This document shows positions 28,661-35,494 of a stretch of DNA of 64,000 bases, one piece after another. Position 1 is the stretch's first letter. Each line of letters begins with the position of its first letter. The stretch is taken from positions 1-64,000 of the forward strand of contig NZ_LZGW01000052.1 of the NCBI RefSeq assembly GCF_001690275.1. Direction: 5' to 3'. A model generated the notes under the pieces. That model saw nothing but the letters and a program-made list of their open reading frames with translations, had not been told where the DNA came from and ran no database searches. Source of the stretch: Gilliamella sp. WF3-4 (GTDB lineage: Bacteria > Pseudomonadota > Gammaproteobacteria > Enterobacterales > Orbaceae). Made by a program: the position numbers and the translations under genes.

Positions 28661-29121
28661 TTATTTGCACATAAACTCTGTATTATTCTTGGGTGCAATC
28701 TCTTTACAATAGTATTCTCGCCAACCATCAATCATGGCTTTGTTGTAGCTGATTGCGCTAGTGAGATGGTAATAATCTTGTTGAGAAGCTCTTGCAAGTC
28801 GTAAGGCTTTGCTAGCAGTACTGCTGGCGGTGACACTATCTCGTTTGACGGATTCGACTTTGACGCGCAACTCGATAAAACCATTATCGATATCATGACG
28901 TAAAACCGCTGTTTTAGCTTGTCCATTTTTTATCGCCTCAATAATGTTTGATTCTATTTTGTTACTTCATTGTTATCTTGTAGCTATTTTTCGTACTTTT
29001 CTTCAACTTTATTTGCTCTCACCACTGCAAGCTTTTCATCTTGCCGACATTTGCAGGCGAAATAACAAACAAATAGCAACATACTAATCAATGATATATT
29101 TACTTTTGATATTTTTAACAT
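28661..29121 (-). pseudogene. Inner-membrane spanin (Rz-like), disrupted
   Basis: Starts at ATG 29121 with a hydrophobic anchor (ISLISMLLFVCYFACKC) and RANKVEEKYEK, then TAG at 28984-28986. The same frame goes on LQDNNEVTK and stops again; the downstream part lies in another frame as SNIIEAIKNGQAKTAVLRHD and continues to 28661. LQDNN...AIKNGQA..AVLRHDIDNG is the typical Rz central region, so this is one ancestral gene with an amber stop and a frameshift. The i-spanin is probably lost or made only in part. Confidence 0.65.
28732..28926 (-). CDS. Outer-membrane spanin lipoprotein (Rz1-like)
   Basis: 64 aa, embedded out of frame in the Rz-like gene as Rz1 usually is. Lipobox VLSSC at residues 16-20, then a Ser/Pro-rich mature part (SNPSNEIVSPP). 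Intact although the overlapping Rz frame is broken. Expected role: with Rz, fuse inner and outer membranes in the last lysis step. Confidence 0.6.
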   Translation of the reverse strand: MDKLKQRFYVMISIMVLSSCASKSNPSNEIVSPPAVLLAKPYDLQELLNKIITISLAQSATTKP

Positions 29122-29189
29122 GATGAACCACTCAACAATAACGAGACAAATAAAAACCAACCCTCAGCCGTTGACACCTTTGATAGCCA

Positions 29190-29726
29190 TTATCGATGCG
29201 ATGATAAAACATAAGATAGACATAACGCCTTCTCCTTTTCTCGCCTGATTACTAAGCCTTTTAGAGCCTTACCACCTGCTTTATTCCACCTTGGGAATTC
29301 ATTACAAGCCGCCTTATAATCACCGTTGTTCAGATGCTTATACATTGTTGATGTTCGCATTTTTGTACATCCAACGTTAAAGGTAATTGAGGTCACAGCG
29401 TCAAAAACAGACTGGGGAAGATGAAAGCCTTTAGCATAGCGATTAACACATTGTTCAGCCGTTTTTATGTCATCGACCCAACGCTTTGCTATCTCATCAT
29501 CAGTATAAATTTTTTGCTCAATATGATTACCCGTTGAACCAATGCCCACCGTTAATATGTTAGCCGGACAATAATAAGGCTCTCGTACGCAGGATTCAGC
29601 GTTACCGATTATTTCAAGACCCGATTGACTTGTTCTTATGTCATCTGAGTAGTTGGTAATAACAATACCGATTATTACCGAAACACTACAAATCGCACTC
29701 TTCGCTATTTTTGTGGTATTTCGCAT
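29190..29726 (-). CDS. SAR endolysin, glycoside hydrolase 24 (R21-like lysozyme)
   Basis: 178 aa. N-terminal weakly hydrophobic anchor (ICSVSVIIGIVITNY) fits a signal-anchor-release sequence. The active-site pattern is E-x8-C-x5-T (AESCVREPYYC then PANILT), a known Cys variant of the E-D-T triad. Further conserved TSITFNVGC and RREKEKALC. It cleaves peptidoglycan for cell lysis. The start overlaps the holin gene by 41 bases. Confidence 0.9.
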   Translation of the reverse strand: MRNTTKIAKSAICSVSVIIGIVITNYSDDIRTSQSGLEIIGNAESCVREPYYCPANILTVGIGSTGNHIEQKIYTDDEIAKRWVDDIKTAEQCVNRYAKGFHLPQSVFDAVTSITFNVGCTKMRTSTMYKHLNNGDYKAACNEFPRWNKAGGKALKGLVIRREKEKALCLSYVLSSHR

Positions 29727-29910
29727 AGTATTGCTCTCTCAAGTTTTTTTTATGATAAAAATCTCGGCGCTTATACAACCAATTAATAATAAATGTCGCT
29801 ATTGATAAGATAATACCTACAATAATGGCAATATCATTTAAGCTAAGTGCGCCTAAAAGCGTGCATATAGCGCCCCAGAAATAAGATATCGGTGATGAGT
29901 ATCTTTCCAT
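29686..29910 (-). CDS. Holin (phage 21 S-like, two membrane segments)
   Basis: 74 aa with two hydrophobic helices (SYFWGAICTLLGALSL, IAIIVGIILSIATFIINWLY) and a basic tail (KRRDFYHKK). Size, topology and overlap with a SAR endolysin gene fit a class II pinholin. It would trigger lysis by depolarising the membrane. Two M residues are not seen at the N-terminus, so a dual start is not evident. Confidence 0.8.
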   Translation of the reverse strand: MERYSSPISYFWGAICTLLGALSLNDIAIIVGIILSIATFIINWLYKRRDFYHKKNLREQYYAKYHKNSEECDL

Positions 29911-30117
29911 GTTAAAATATCTTTATGTGAGTTAATAAGGTGACAGCGTACTAGCTATATTGAGTTGTGTGCGTGTCTAGCTTTGCTGTCGATTCTTTGA
30001 AAGCCCCCGAGCGTATCTATAAATCAATTTGTTGTCTTGAATTATAGAAAGTGGCGTAGGGGTAACTTTGGATATAAAAAACCGTAATTAAGCGGTGAAT
30101 GTAAAATATCTCGTGGG

Positions 30118-30576
30118 CTAATCAGTTGCACAATATAACTCGAATTCTTGTTCTTGATATTTTTCAGCCAATTGACAAAATAAATTTAATATTCTTCTTT
30201 CTTTACTTTTCTTATGAGCATGTGGTCTTAATATTGCTAACAGCGCAAATCTCTTAGGATTAAAATCTGAAATAACATAAACAAGAAAAATATCCTTATT
30301 AGGCTCTTTAGTGGCGTTGCATCTATAATATTGAGGCTGGTTCTTTGGGAATCGGTTTGGAGGCAACTTTAAATGAATATGTTGAACATTTAGCTCATAG
30401 AGCCTGTTTGGTTGCCTATACGGAACATCACGTCCAAAAATATCAGGCACTTTTGTTCGATTACTTTCTATATATTCTTTAAAAACACTAATTAATTGAT
30501 TTTCAAAATTAGGGAATTCTATAAATGTATCAGCAAATAAATATCTGGCTTCCTCTAAAATTATAACATCAACCAT
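30118..30576 (-). CDS. YafO-family mRNA interferase-like toxin
   Basis: 152 aa. Key pattern PDIFGRDVPY, then VQHIHLKLPP, IFLVYVISDF, LAILRPHAH and a closing AEKYQE follow the YafO toxin order (GRD.xY, HIHL, LVY, LLAIL.P..H, AE.F). YafO cleaves mRNA at ribosomes. Here there is no recognisable YafN antitoxin; the gene 6 bp upstream (30582) encodes an exported-looking protein instead. Longer than E. coli YafO by about 20 residues at the N-terminus. It lies in the late region between endA and the holin. Confidence 0.75.
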   Translation of the reverse strand: MVDVIILEEARYLFADTFIEFPNFENQLISVFKEYIESNRTKVPDIFGRDVPYRQPNRLYELNVQHIHLKLPPNRFPKNQPQYYRCNATKEPNKDIFLVYVISDFNPKRFALLAILRPHAHKKSKERRILNLFCQLAEKYQEQEFELYCATD

Positions 30577-30581
30577 GATTA

Positions 30582-31109
30582 CTAAGCCTTGTTTTTGATT
30601 TCGCTTAATAATTTATTAGTTGTATTGTTTGCTAACGATAAAATATGAGTTGTATTTATTCCACTATTATAATAAGTTGGAACCACATCAAGTGAATCCC
30701 TTATTTGCATTATTCTTGTAATTTTATTTTTCAAAGACAATATTAAGCGAAGTGAATCTTTAATATCCATCTTTGTAATTAAATTATTATTTATAAATGT
30801 AAAAGCTGAGGACTCCACAGAAACTAAATTTTTTAGCATTGCAGAAAAGTCATAATTTTTTATAAAATCACAGGAAAAATCATCAGTTATTTCATATAAA
30901 ATATTTTCTGAATCTTTCAATGCTTTAACCAAGTCAATATTAAAATAATTGATTACTTTATTTTTTAAATTTATCATTTTAATATCTTCGTGGTTAATTT
31001 CACTTTTTGTTTGATACTGAGAGGACAAAGCCATAGCTCCAGACGCAGCTGAATTCAAAGAGACTAAACTCGTAGATAACAATACCGCAACTGCTACTTT
31101 ACTCTTCAT
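30582..31109 (-). CDS. Unknown exported-like protein coupled to the YafO-like toxin
   Basis: 175 aa. The N-terminus MKSKVAVAVLLSTSLVSLNS is signal-peptide-like with a cleavage-type end (SAASGAMA). The mature part is helical with many Asn/Asp/Leu (LRLILSLKNKITRIMQI). I do not recognise the family. It ends 5 bp before the YafO-like gene, so they are co-transcribed. Could be an antitoxin of a new kind or an unrelated moron; neither is shown by the sequence. Confidence 0.5.
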   Translation of the reverse strand: MKSKVAVAVLLSTSLVSLNSAASGAMALSSQYQTKSEINHEDIKMINLKNKVINYFNIDLVKALKDSENILYEITDDFSCDFIKNYDFSAMLKNLVSVESSAFTFINNNLITKMDIKDSLRLILSLKNKITRIMQIRDSLDVVPTYYNSGINTTHILSLANNTTNKLLSEIKNKA

Positions 31110-31398
31110 TATTATATTGCCACAATTAGAATTGATGAAAAAATCCTTAGGAATAACGGAAAAATTATATTCAACTTAAAGTAGCAATACAACAACTATT
31201 TATCTTTTGACAGATAAACCACAAAAATACATATAAGACTTCATTAATTTTATTCGGTAATAAATCTATAAAAAATTAAAATTAGTTAGATAAAGATTGT
31301 TGACCTTTAGTGTAAGTTAACTTACAACAATAAACATCAAGTAAAGGACTTGATAAGGTAAACCCCCGACCTAAGACAAGGGCTTAAGGAGAAGAAAA

Positions 31399-31458
31399 AT
31401 GAAAAAGAAAATATTCATTTTAATTCTGCTACTTTTGATAAGCTCGCCAGCATTCTGA
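31399..31458 (+). CDS. Ibs-like type I toxin peptide 1
   Basis: 19-codon ORF MKKKIFILILLLLISSPAF with a strong ribosome binding site (AAGGAGAAG). Length, one hydrophobic helix and a Ser-Pro-aromatic end match the Ibs toxins of the sib/ibs loci (for example endings SFSAY, SFPTY). A hairpin GGAGA...TCTCC follows at 31470-31487. In known loci an antisense Sib RNA covers the ORF; its promoter is not demonstrable here. Alternative: a leader peptide of the gene at 31538. Confidence 0.6.
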   Translation: MKKKIFILILLLLISSPAF

Positions 31459-31537
31459 AGTAGTTCAAAGGAGAAGGAAACCTCTCCGATAACCTTAAAT
31501 ATAACAATTTAATTTTAAAAAAATCAAGGCGGATAAC

Positions 31538-31729
31538 ATGGCATTAACAAGAGTTGAAATTAATCAAAAAAGTGACCAAAAACGAGGAATTAAAGTGAAA
31601 GGCTTCAAACTACACGTTGATGATATCGCATTAATTGAACAAGCAAGTAAAAGCTTAGATATTCCTCAAGCCAAGCTTATTGTTGATGCTGTGAAATTTT
31701 ACCTTGATAACAAAAAAGCCTCTAATTGA
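31538..31729 (+). CDS. Small unknown protein, possibly ribbon-helix-helix-like
   Basis: 63 aa. Starts MALTRVEINQKSDQKRG, then GFKLHVDDIALIEQASKS and AKLIVDAVKFYLDN: a short strand followed by two helices, compatible with a ribbon-helix-helix DNA-binding fold. Lies 79 bp after the Ibs-like ORF on the same strand and ends in a bidirectional terminator shared with endA. A degenerate second copy follows the second Ibs-like ORF (32690-32812), so the two genes travel together. Confidence 0.55.
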   Translation: MALTRVEINQKSDQKRGIKVKGFKLHVDDIALIEQASKSLDIPQAKLIVDAVKFYLDNKKASN

Positions 31730-31732
31730 GGC
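31718..31732. terminator. Bidirectional terminator between 63-aa gene and endA
   Basis: Hairpin GCCTCTAATTGAGGC flanked by A-run on the left and T-run on the right; it can end transcription from both sides. It overlaps the last codons of both genes. Confidence 0.85.
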
Positions 31733-32417
31733 TTTTTTTATTACATTGCTCTGTAATAAATTTATTATCATGACCCTGAATTTGTTTAATTTGTTGATTG
31801 CGCTTGCATTCCCATTGTTCAGGCGGATACATTTTATTCCACGCTGTCATTAATTTGCGCTCAGAATCCGATAAGTTAATGTTGTATTTATCTGACATAT
31901 AAAAATGAGTGCGTGCAATTATGCCTCGAATCTCGTCACGTGGTTGAAATTGACGAGCTTTAAAGTCAACTGCAGATTGACATTGTCCATACTGATTAAA
32001 TTGATTAGTGAATTGCGAGTATCGGTAGTTAGAACGATCACCGTTAACTTCGCCAATTGCAGGTTGTAGATTATGCATGTCACCTTCCATCAGATTAAAC
32101 GTAGCATCTTTTTTACACGCCTTACGTCCACCATCTCGCCAACATTGTAAATGGCGCCCAAAATTTTCGGCTGGCATGACATGTTCCCATTCTATGCGAG
32201 AGGCTCGAGCTTCATTTTTTCTGGGTTTGTAACCACATTTACCAAAATCAACAACGCCCTTTTTATCGTTAAAGCTAAATTCACAAGCGCAATAAAACTC
32301 AGTTTGTTTTGGGTTTGATTTATACAATTTAGTTAATTGGTTTTTTGCTGTATTAAAGTTTTGTGTTGAATTAGCAAAAAAAGAAACAAGCACAAGCGAT
32401 ATGATAAACTTTTTCAT
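31722..32417 (-). CDS. endA: Endonuclease I (EndA family), periplasmic
   Basis: 231 aa with a signal peptide (FIISLVLVSFFANST). Catalytic-type motif EWEHVMPA and the block FNLMEGDMHNLQPAIGEVNG identify EndA/Vvn-type beta-beta-alpha-metal nucleases; several Cys pairs (CAC, CW..GGRKAC) fit the disulfide pattern. It degrades DNA in periplasm or medium. It sits in the late region of the phage-derived locus, between two Ibs-like modules, not in a housekeeping context. Confidence 0.9.
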   Translation of the reverse strand: MKKFIISLVLVSFFANSTQNFNTAKNQLTKLYKSNPKQTEFYCACEFSFNDKKGVVDFGKCGYKPRKNEARASRIEWEHVMPAENFGRHLQCWRDGGRKACKKDATFNLMEGDMHNLQPAIGEVNGDRSNYRYSQFTNQFNQYGQCQSAVDFKARQFQPRDEIRGIIARTHFYMSDKYNINLSDSERKLMTAWNKMYPPEQWECKRNQQIKQIQGHDNKFITEQCNKKSLN

Positions 32418-32561
32418 AAATCCGTTTAAAAAACAACTCCAAAATAAATAAAAATATCGAGCGTTCTAATTAAAAATCATCGCACTCAATTAACTATAAG
32501 TACCAAGCAAGAAACTTGAGAAAGTAAACCCTCGATCTAAGTTGGGATAAGGAGAAGAAAA

Positions 32562-32615
32562 ATGAAAATACTAATCATTGTTCTTCTACTCCTTTTAAGT
32601 TTTCCAGCTTTTTAG
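32562..32615 (+). CDS. Ibs-like type I toxin peptide 2
   Basis: 17-codon ORF MKILIIVLLLLLSFPAF with the same AAGGAGAAGAAAA leader as the first copy. A stronger hairpin (GGCGAG...CTCGC) with T-run follows at 32620-32649. Flanking sequence is homologous to 31340-31535, so this is a module duplication around endA. Confidence 0.6.
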   Translation: MKILIIVLLLLLSFPAF

Positions 32616-32689
32616 TAGTATCAAAGGCGAGAAGAGCCTCGCTTTTGATCTTAACTATAACAATAAAATCTTAAAAAATCAAGGTAGTT

Positions 32690-32828
32690 AAGATTGCATT
32701 AATTAATGTAAACAAGTGAAAACTTAGATAGTTTGCAAGTTTAATTTATGGTTGATACTGTAAAGCTTTGTCTATGAGGTTTTATCTATAAAGTTTTGTT
32801 TAAATAGTAAAAAAGCCTCTAGATGAGG
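32690..32828 (+). pseudogene. Degenerate copy of the 63-aa gene with terminator
   Basis: Short stretches match 31538-31729 (GCATTAA start, AGCTTAGAT-like, GTTGATACTGTAAA) but the reading frame is lost. It ends in a hairpin GCCTCTAGATGAGGC (32814-32828) with T-rich right side, the equivalent of the terminator at 31718, also serving the gene at 32819. Confidence 0.5.
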
Positions 32829-33037
32829 CTTTCTTTTAAATTCAATAATGAGCGATGCTCTTGTAAAGTTAATGATTTATGATATTTTCTTGGATTACCA
32901 CACATCCAACAAGAACAGGCTACCGGTGTTATTACATGCTTTTTAAGCGATTTTCTAGTATTGCCAGAATGAAAATCATGCTTTCTGTTATCTAAACATC
33001 GCTTAGCCTGATGTCGTCTATATGCTCGTGCTCTCAT
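32819..33037 (-). CDS. Small Cys/basic phage protein, unknown
   Basis: 72 aa from ATG 33037 (MRARAYRRHQAKRC). Basic N-terminal half and a conserved-looking CSCWMCGNPRK motif, possibly metal-binding. Similar small CSC.MC proteins occur in phages and phage-rich genomes; function unknown. It is the first gene after the late promoter/terminator. Confidence 0.6.
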   Translation of the reverse strand: MRARAYRRHQAKRCLDNRKHDFHSGNTRKSLKKHVITPVACSCWMCGNPRKYHKSLTLQEHRSLLNLKESLI

Positions 33038-33064
33038 AAAATGACTTACATATGGAAACAAAAA

Positions 33065-33088
33065 AAGCCCAACTATTTTAGTGGGCTT
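33065..33088 (-). terminator. Late-leader terminator (tR'-like)
   Basis: On the minus strand: AAGCCCA, loop, TTGGGCTT followed by seven T. It lies only about 30-50 bases after the predicted start of the late promoter, before any gene. In lambdoid phages such a terminator blocks late transcription until Q modifies RNA polymerase. Confidence 0.7.
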
Positions 33089-33122
33089 AAATTCTGCGCG
33101 CTCAAAACCGCATCATGTGCAT

Positions 33123-33151
33123 ATCATATATTTAAACGTTTAAACAGTCAA
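33123..33151 (-). promoter_or_regulatory. Late promoter (pR'-like) with internal palindrome
   Basis: Minus strand: -35 TTGACT (33151-33146), 17-base spacer, -10 TATGAT (33128-33123). The spacer contains the palindrome TTTAAACGTTTAAA (33131-33144). In lambda, Q binds between -35 and -10 of pR', so the palindrome could be the Q site; this is inference. Confidence 0.65.
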
Positions 33152-33560
33152 GTGTTTTATTGTATATTTCACGCTTTTTTTATTACTATAATTTGTAGCT
33201 CCATTTCTAGTGTATGAATAATTTTAGGCATAGAATTAAACTAAGGTAGTTTTGTGGTAAAAACATTAATGTCACCTTTCACCACCACTTAAAAACTTCA
33301 ATAAAATCAATAGGTTTTCTGAATGACTTTTATCATGCCCGATTTGCCGTTTTTCTGTTATATCATAGCCTTTGTTCCTGATATCGTACACTAAGCTACA
33401 CCTAAACGTACTTTATATCGCTAATCAGATGTTTTGATATAACTAAATAGCCCGTTTAATTTGGGTCCACGTTTGGTAATAACCTGACATACTTATATTT
33501 AACTGGCATGGCATTTGTCCATTTTGGGACGAAGTTCACTCATTACACCTAAAAGCACGG
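33152..33560. other. Gene-free stretch upstream of the late promoter
   Basis: About 400 bases. The minus strand contains gene-like scraps with several stops (VDPN/LNGLF-like words) but nothing I can name. At 33298-33330 it has a short motif (AATAAAATCAAT plus TTTTCTGA) shared with two CDI fragments at 42762 and 47990. Confidence 0.35.
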
Positions 33561-33982
33561 GTATATCCTTGTGTATATAGGGATATGCCAACAAGTAAAA
33601 AAACACATTAAAAATTAAATATATTTAATCCTTATTTACACGGGGAACACACTTTCTCCTGAAGATGAACTTGATTCTTGACCAGTTTATCCTTGTGTGT
33701 ACAGGGAACACGCTCTTTTAATCGCCATTCATATTCTGCAGCTTCGAACGCTTTTTTTGATTTTTCTGTATTGAGCATAGCAGACTCTAAATCTGCAATC
33801 GTTTTAGAATGTTTAGTCATTAGTCATCTCCTGGTTTATCCCTGTGTATACAGGGAACACCGCGATATAAAGTTAGTTCCGGCGAAAATCAGCGGTTTAT
33901 CCCTGTGTATACAGGGAACACGCGCTGCTCTTTCATAATCTGCGCACGGATAGCGGTTTATCCCTGTGTATACAGGGAACAC
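33561..33982 (-). CRISPR. Short type I-E-like CRISPR array without cas genes
   Basis: Three near-perfect repeats start at 33834, 33895 and 33956 (period 61; core GTTTATCCCTGTGTATACAG then GGAACAC), a variant at 33685, and decayed ones near 33624 and 33561. Repeat plus spacer of 61 and the stem CCCTGT/ACAGGG fit type I-E. Decay at the low-coordinate end and AT-rich DNA after 33982 place the leader on the right, with transcription leftward. The interval 33712-33831 is 120 bases instead of 32 and holds an ORF start. No cas gene lies in this window. Confidence 0.85.
33632..33820 (-). other. ORF start captured inside the CRISPR array
   Basis: The oversized interval encodes MTKHSKTIADLESAMLN... 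for about 37 codons before running into repeat sequence; AGGAGATGA precedes the ATG. The first residues and the pattern KKAFEAAEYEWRLK parallel the small ORF at 53211 (MTKHS..., KKAYKDADKAWKLRK), so it looks like the 5' end of a phage gene. As a 62-aa ORF it is unlikely to be functional. Confidence 0.5.
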
Positions 33983-34161
33983 TCTAATTATAACTATTTG
34001 TTTTATAAATAAAATAATTAACTAAAATTTTCCACCAATTTTTAAGCGCTTTTGCTAAACCACTTATGCGATGGCCAATTAGATTATATCAGACATAACA
34101 TTTTGTTTTAAATAAATTTTAATTAACAATCAAAAATACCTCTTTTTATAATCATGGTTAT
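33983..34161 (-). promoter_or_regulatory. Putative CRISPR leader
   Basis: About 180 very AT-rich bases next to the best-conserved repeat, downstream of the Q-like gene. Position and composition fit a leader. No promoter could be assigned with confidence. Confidence 0.4.
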
Positions 34162-34515
34162 CTACGCCACTTTTGGGAATAATTCAATAATGTGCCCCCG
34201 TATAAAACATTCTGCTGCTAATAATATTTTTGTCATTTCTGTTGTTTGCTTACCTAATATTTTTGCTTGCTTACTGCATGAAATGTCACGTAGATAAAAA
34301 GAGGTTAATACCGCCCAATATTCAATATTATCCGCTTTGAGCCTTAAAACAGCATTATCAACAATCTGCGCTTCATCTTCTGTTAAATACTGACGGTAAT
34401 TAAAATCCATTGGTGCGCCGTCAATACCTGCTGACTTAGAGGGGTATTCGGTTCCTATGCGCTTTAAAATGCGTGTGTTTTTCCAGGCGGTTAAAATATC
34501 TTTCGTATCTCTCAT
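34162..34515 (-). CDS. Antitermination protein Q-like
   Basis: 117 aa from the ATG preceded by AAGGAG (an ATG at 34530 is inside that signal and less likely). DILTAWKNTRI at the N-terminus and IVDNAVLRLKADNIEYWAVL, then YLRDISCSKQAKIL, follow the phage_antitermQ pattern ending in a helix-turn-helix. It would allow RNA polymerase to pass the terminator at 33065 and express lysis and tail genes. It is the last gene of the early leftward operon. Confidence 0.7.
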   Translation of the reverse strand: MRDTKDILTAWKNTRILKRIGTEYPSKSAGIDGAPMDFNYRQYLTEDEAQIVDNAVLRLKADNIEYWAVLTSFYLRDISCSKQAKILGKQTTEMTKILLAAECFIRGHIIELFPKVA

Positions 34516-34530
34516 CATTTTCTCCTTCAT

Positions 34531-34835
34531 TTTTTAATCTTGCTTTATACTCAGCTTTTATCTGTTTGGTTTGTTCTGTCGTGTGTTTTGGGATTCACGA
34601 TACTCTTTTATTCATCCAATCTTTTTAATACCTATTTTTTTAATCAATTCATCCTCTATTCAATGATATTTCCTGATTTGTGGTTATTATGCGCTAAGCC
34701 TTGTTTGTGGACATTTAGCGCATAAAATCGTAGCGATATTTGCTACCGTTTTTTCAAATCTACCGCTTGTTTCAGGTCTACAACATAGTCATACGCTATG
34801 TTATCTAACATGTGATAGAACCTAACTTACAGTGA
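34531..34835. other. Gap between Q-like gene and replication-like genes
   Basis: About 300 AT-rich bases. A 61-aa plus-strand ORF at 34540 has no ribosome binding site and odd composition, so I do not call it. Nothing else is evident. Confidence 0.35.
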
Positions 34836-35492
34836 TTAATGCTTTGTAGCACAAGCTTTAGCTGTTTTTAGCATCTGTTTAATGTTAGCAATATGCATCA
34901 GACTTTTACTTGATGCCCCCTGCTCGGTTTTACATTCAAGCATTGCGAACGTATTTTCTGGTTTTGGTAGATAATAATTAGCGCGATCTTGCGTTAATAG
35001 CCCTGTAAAAACCGCATGATTTATAGCGTCAACTCTTTTTTCTTTATCACTGCCTAATGAGACAAAGACTTCAGCAGTACGGCCATGCATCATTGATTTA
35101 TCAACAAGCCGTTCATAGGTATCAATAAACGTTCTTCTTGCGCCAATTTTGTCGCCATTTTGATAGACAATTTTCGCTTGTGCCCATGCCTTTGCTATTT
35201 CACCCGTCCATACAACGGTGTTAGTTTCATCACTAGCCAGTATTGCAATTGCCCATGCTTCATCTGGTGACAGATGATTGCTTGCACCACCCATTAGTTT
35301 GATTAAATCCGCAGGCTTCGGCATAAATTGACTTTTTCTTACCCACGCGTTTGCCGCTGCTTTTAATGAATTAATCGGATATTGTCCAAGCGTTGACCAG
35401 TAAATATTGACTTTAGTTGTGCTTGCTTGTTGCCCGTAAAGCTCAAGTAATCCGCCAATAACTGCTAAAAAATCATCTGTGATCTTTGCCAT
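34836..35492 (-). CDS. Phage early protein, helicase-loader position
   Basis: 218 aa, ribosome binding site GAGGAG. Pattern YWSTLGQYPINSLKAAANAW, MPKPADLIKLMGG, DEAWAIAILA, TVVWTGEIAKAW and GARRTFIDTYERLV is common in an unnamed family of lambdoid phages found directly after an O-like gene. This suggests a replication role (helicase loading) but no catalytic motif is visible. Confidence 0.6.
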   Translation of the reverse strand: MAKITDDFLAVIGGLLELYGQQASTTKVNIYWSTLGQYPINSLKAAANAWVRKSQFMPKPADLIKLMGGASNHLSPDEAWAIAILASDETNTVVWTGEIAKAWAQAKIVYQNGDKIGARRTFIDTYERLVDKSMMHGRTAEVFVSLGSDKEKRVDAINHAVFTGLLTQDRANYYLPKPENTFAMLECKTEQGASSKSLMHIANIKQMLKTAKACATKH

Positions 35493-35494
35493 TA

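Noticed and set aside
33561-33982. Reading the CRISPR repeats as terminators or REP-like hairpins
   Set aside because: The 61-base period with unrelated 32-base intervals and the type I-E repeat pattern are specific for CRISPR.
34540-34725. 61-aa hydrophobic plus-strand ORF near the Q-like gene
   Set aside because: No ribosome binding site, opposite to the operon, and Phe/Leu/Tyr-rich as expected from T-rich non-coding DNA.
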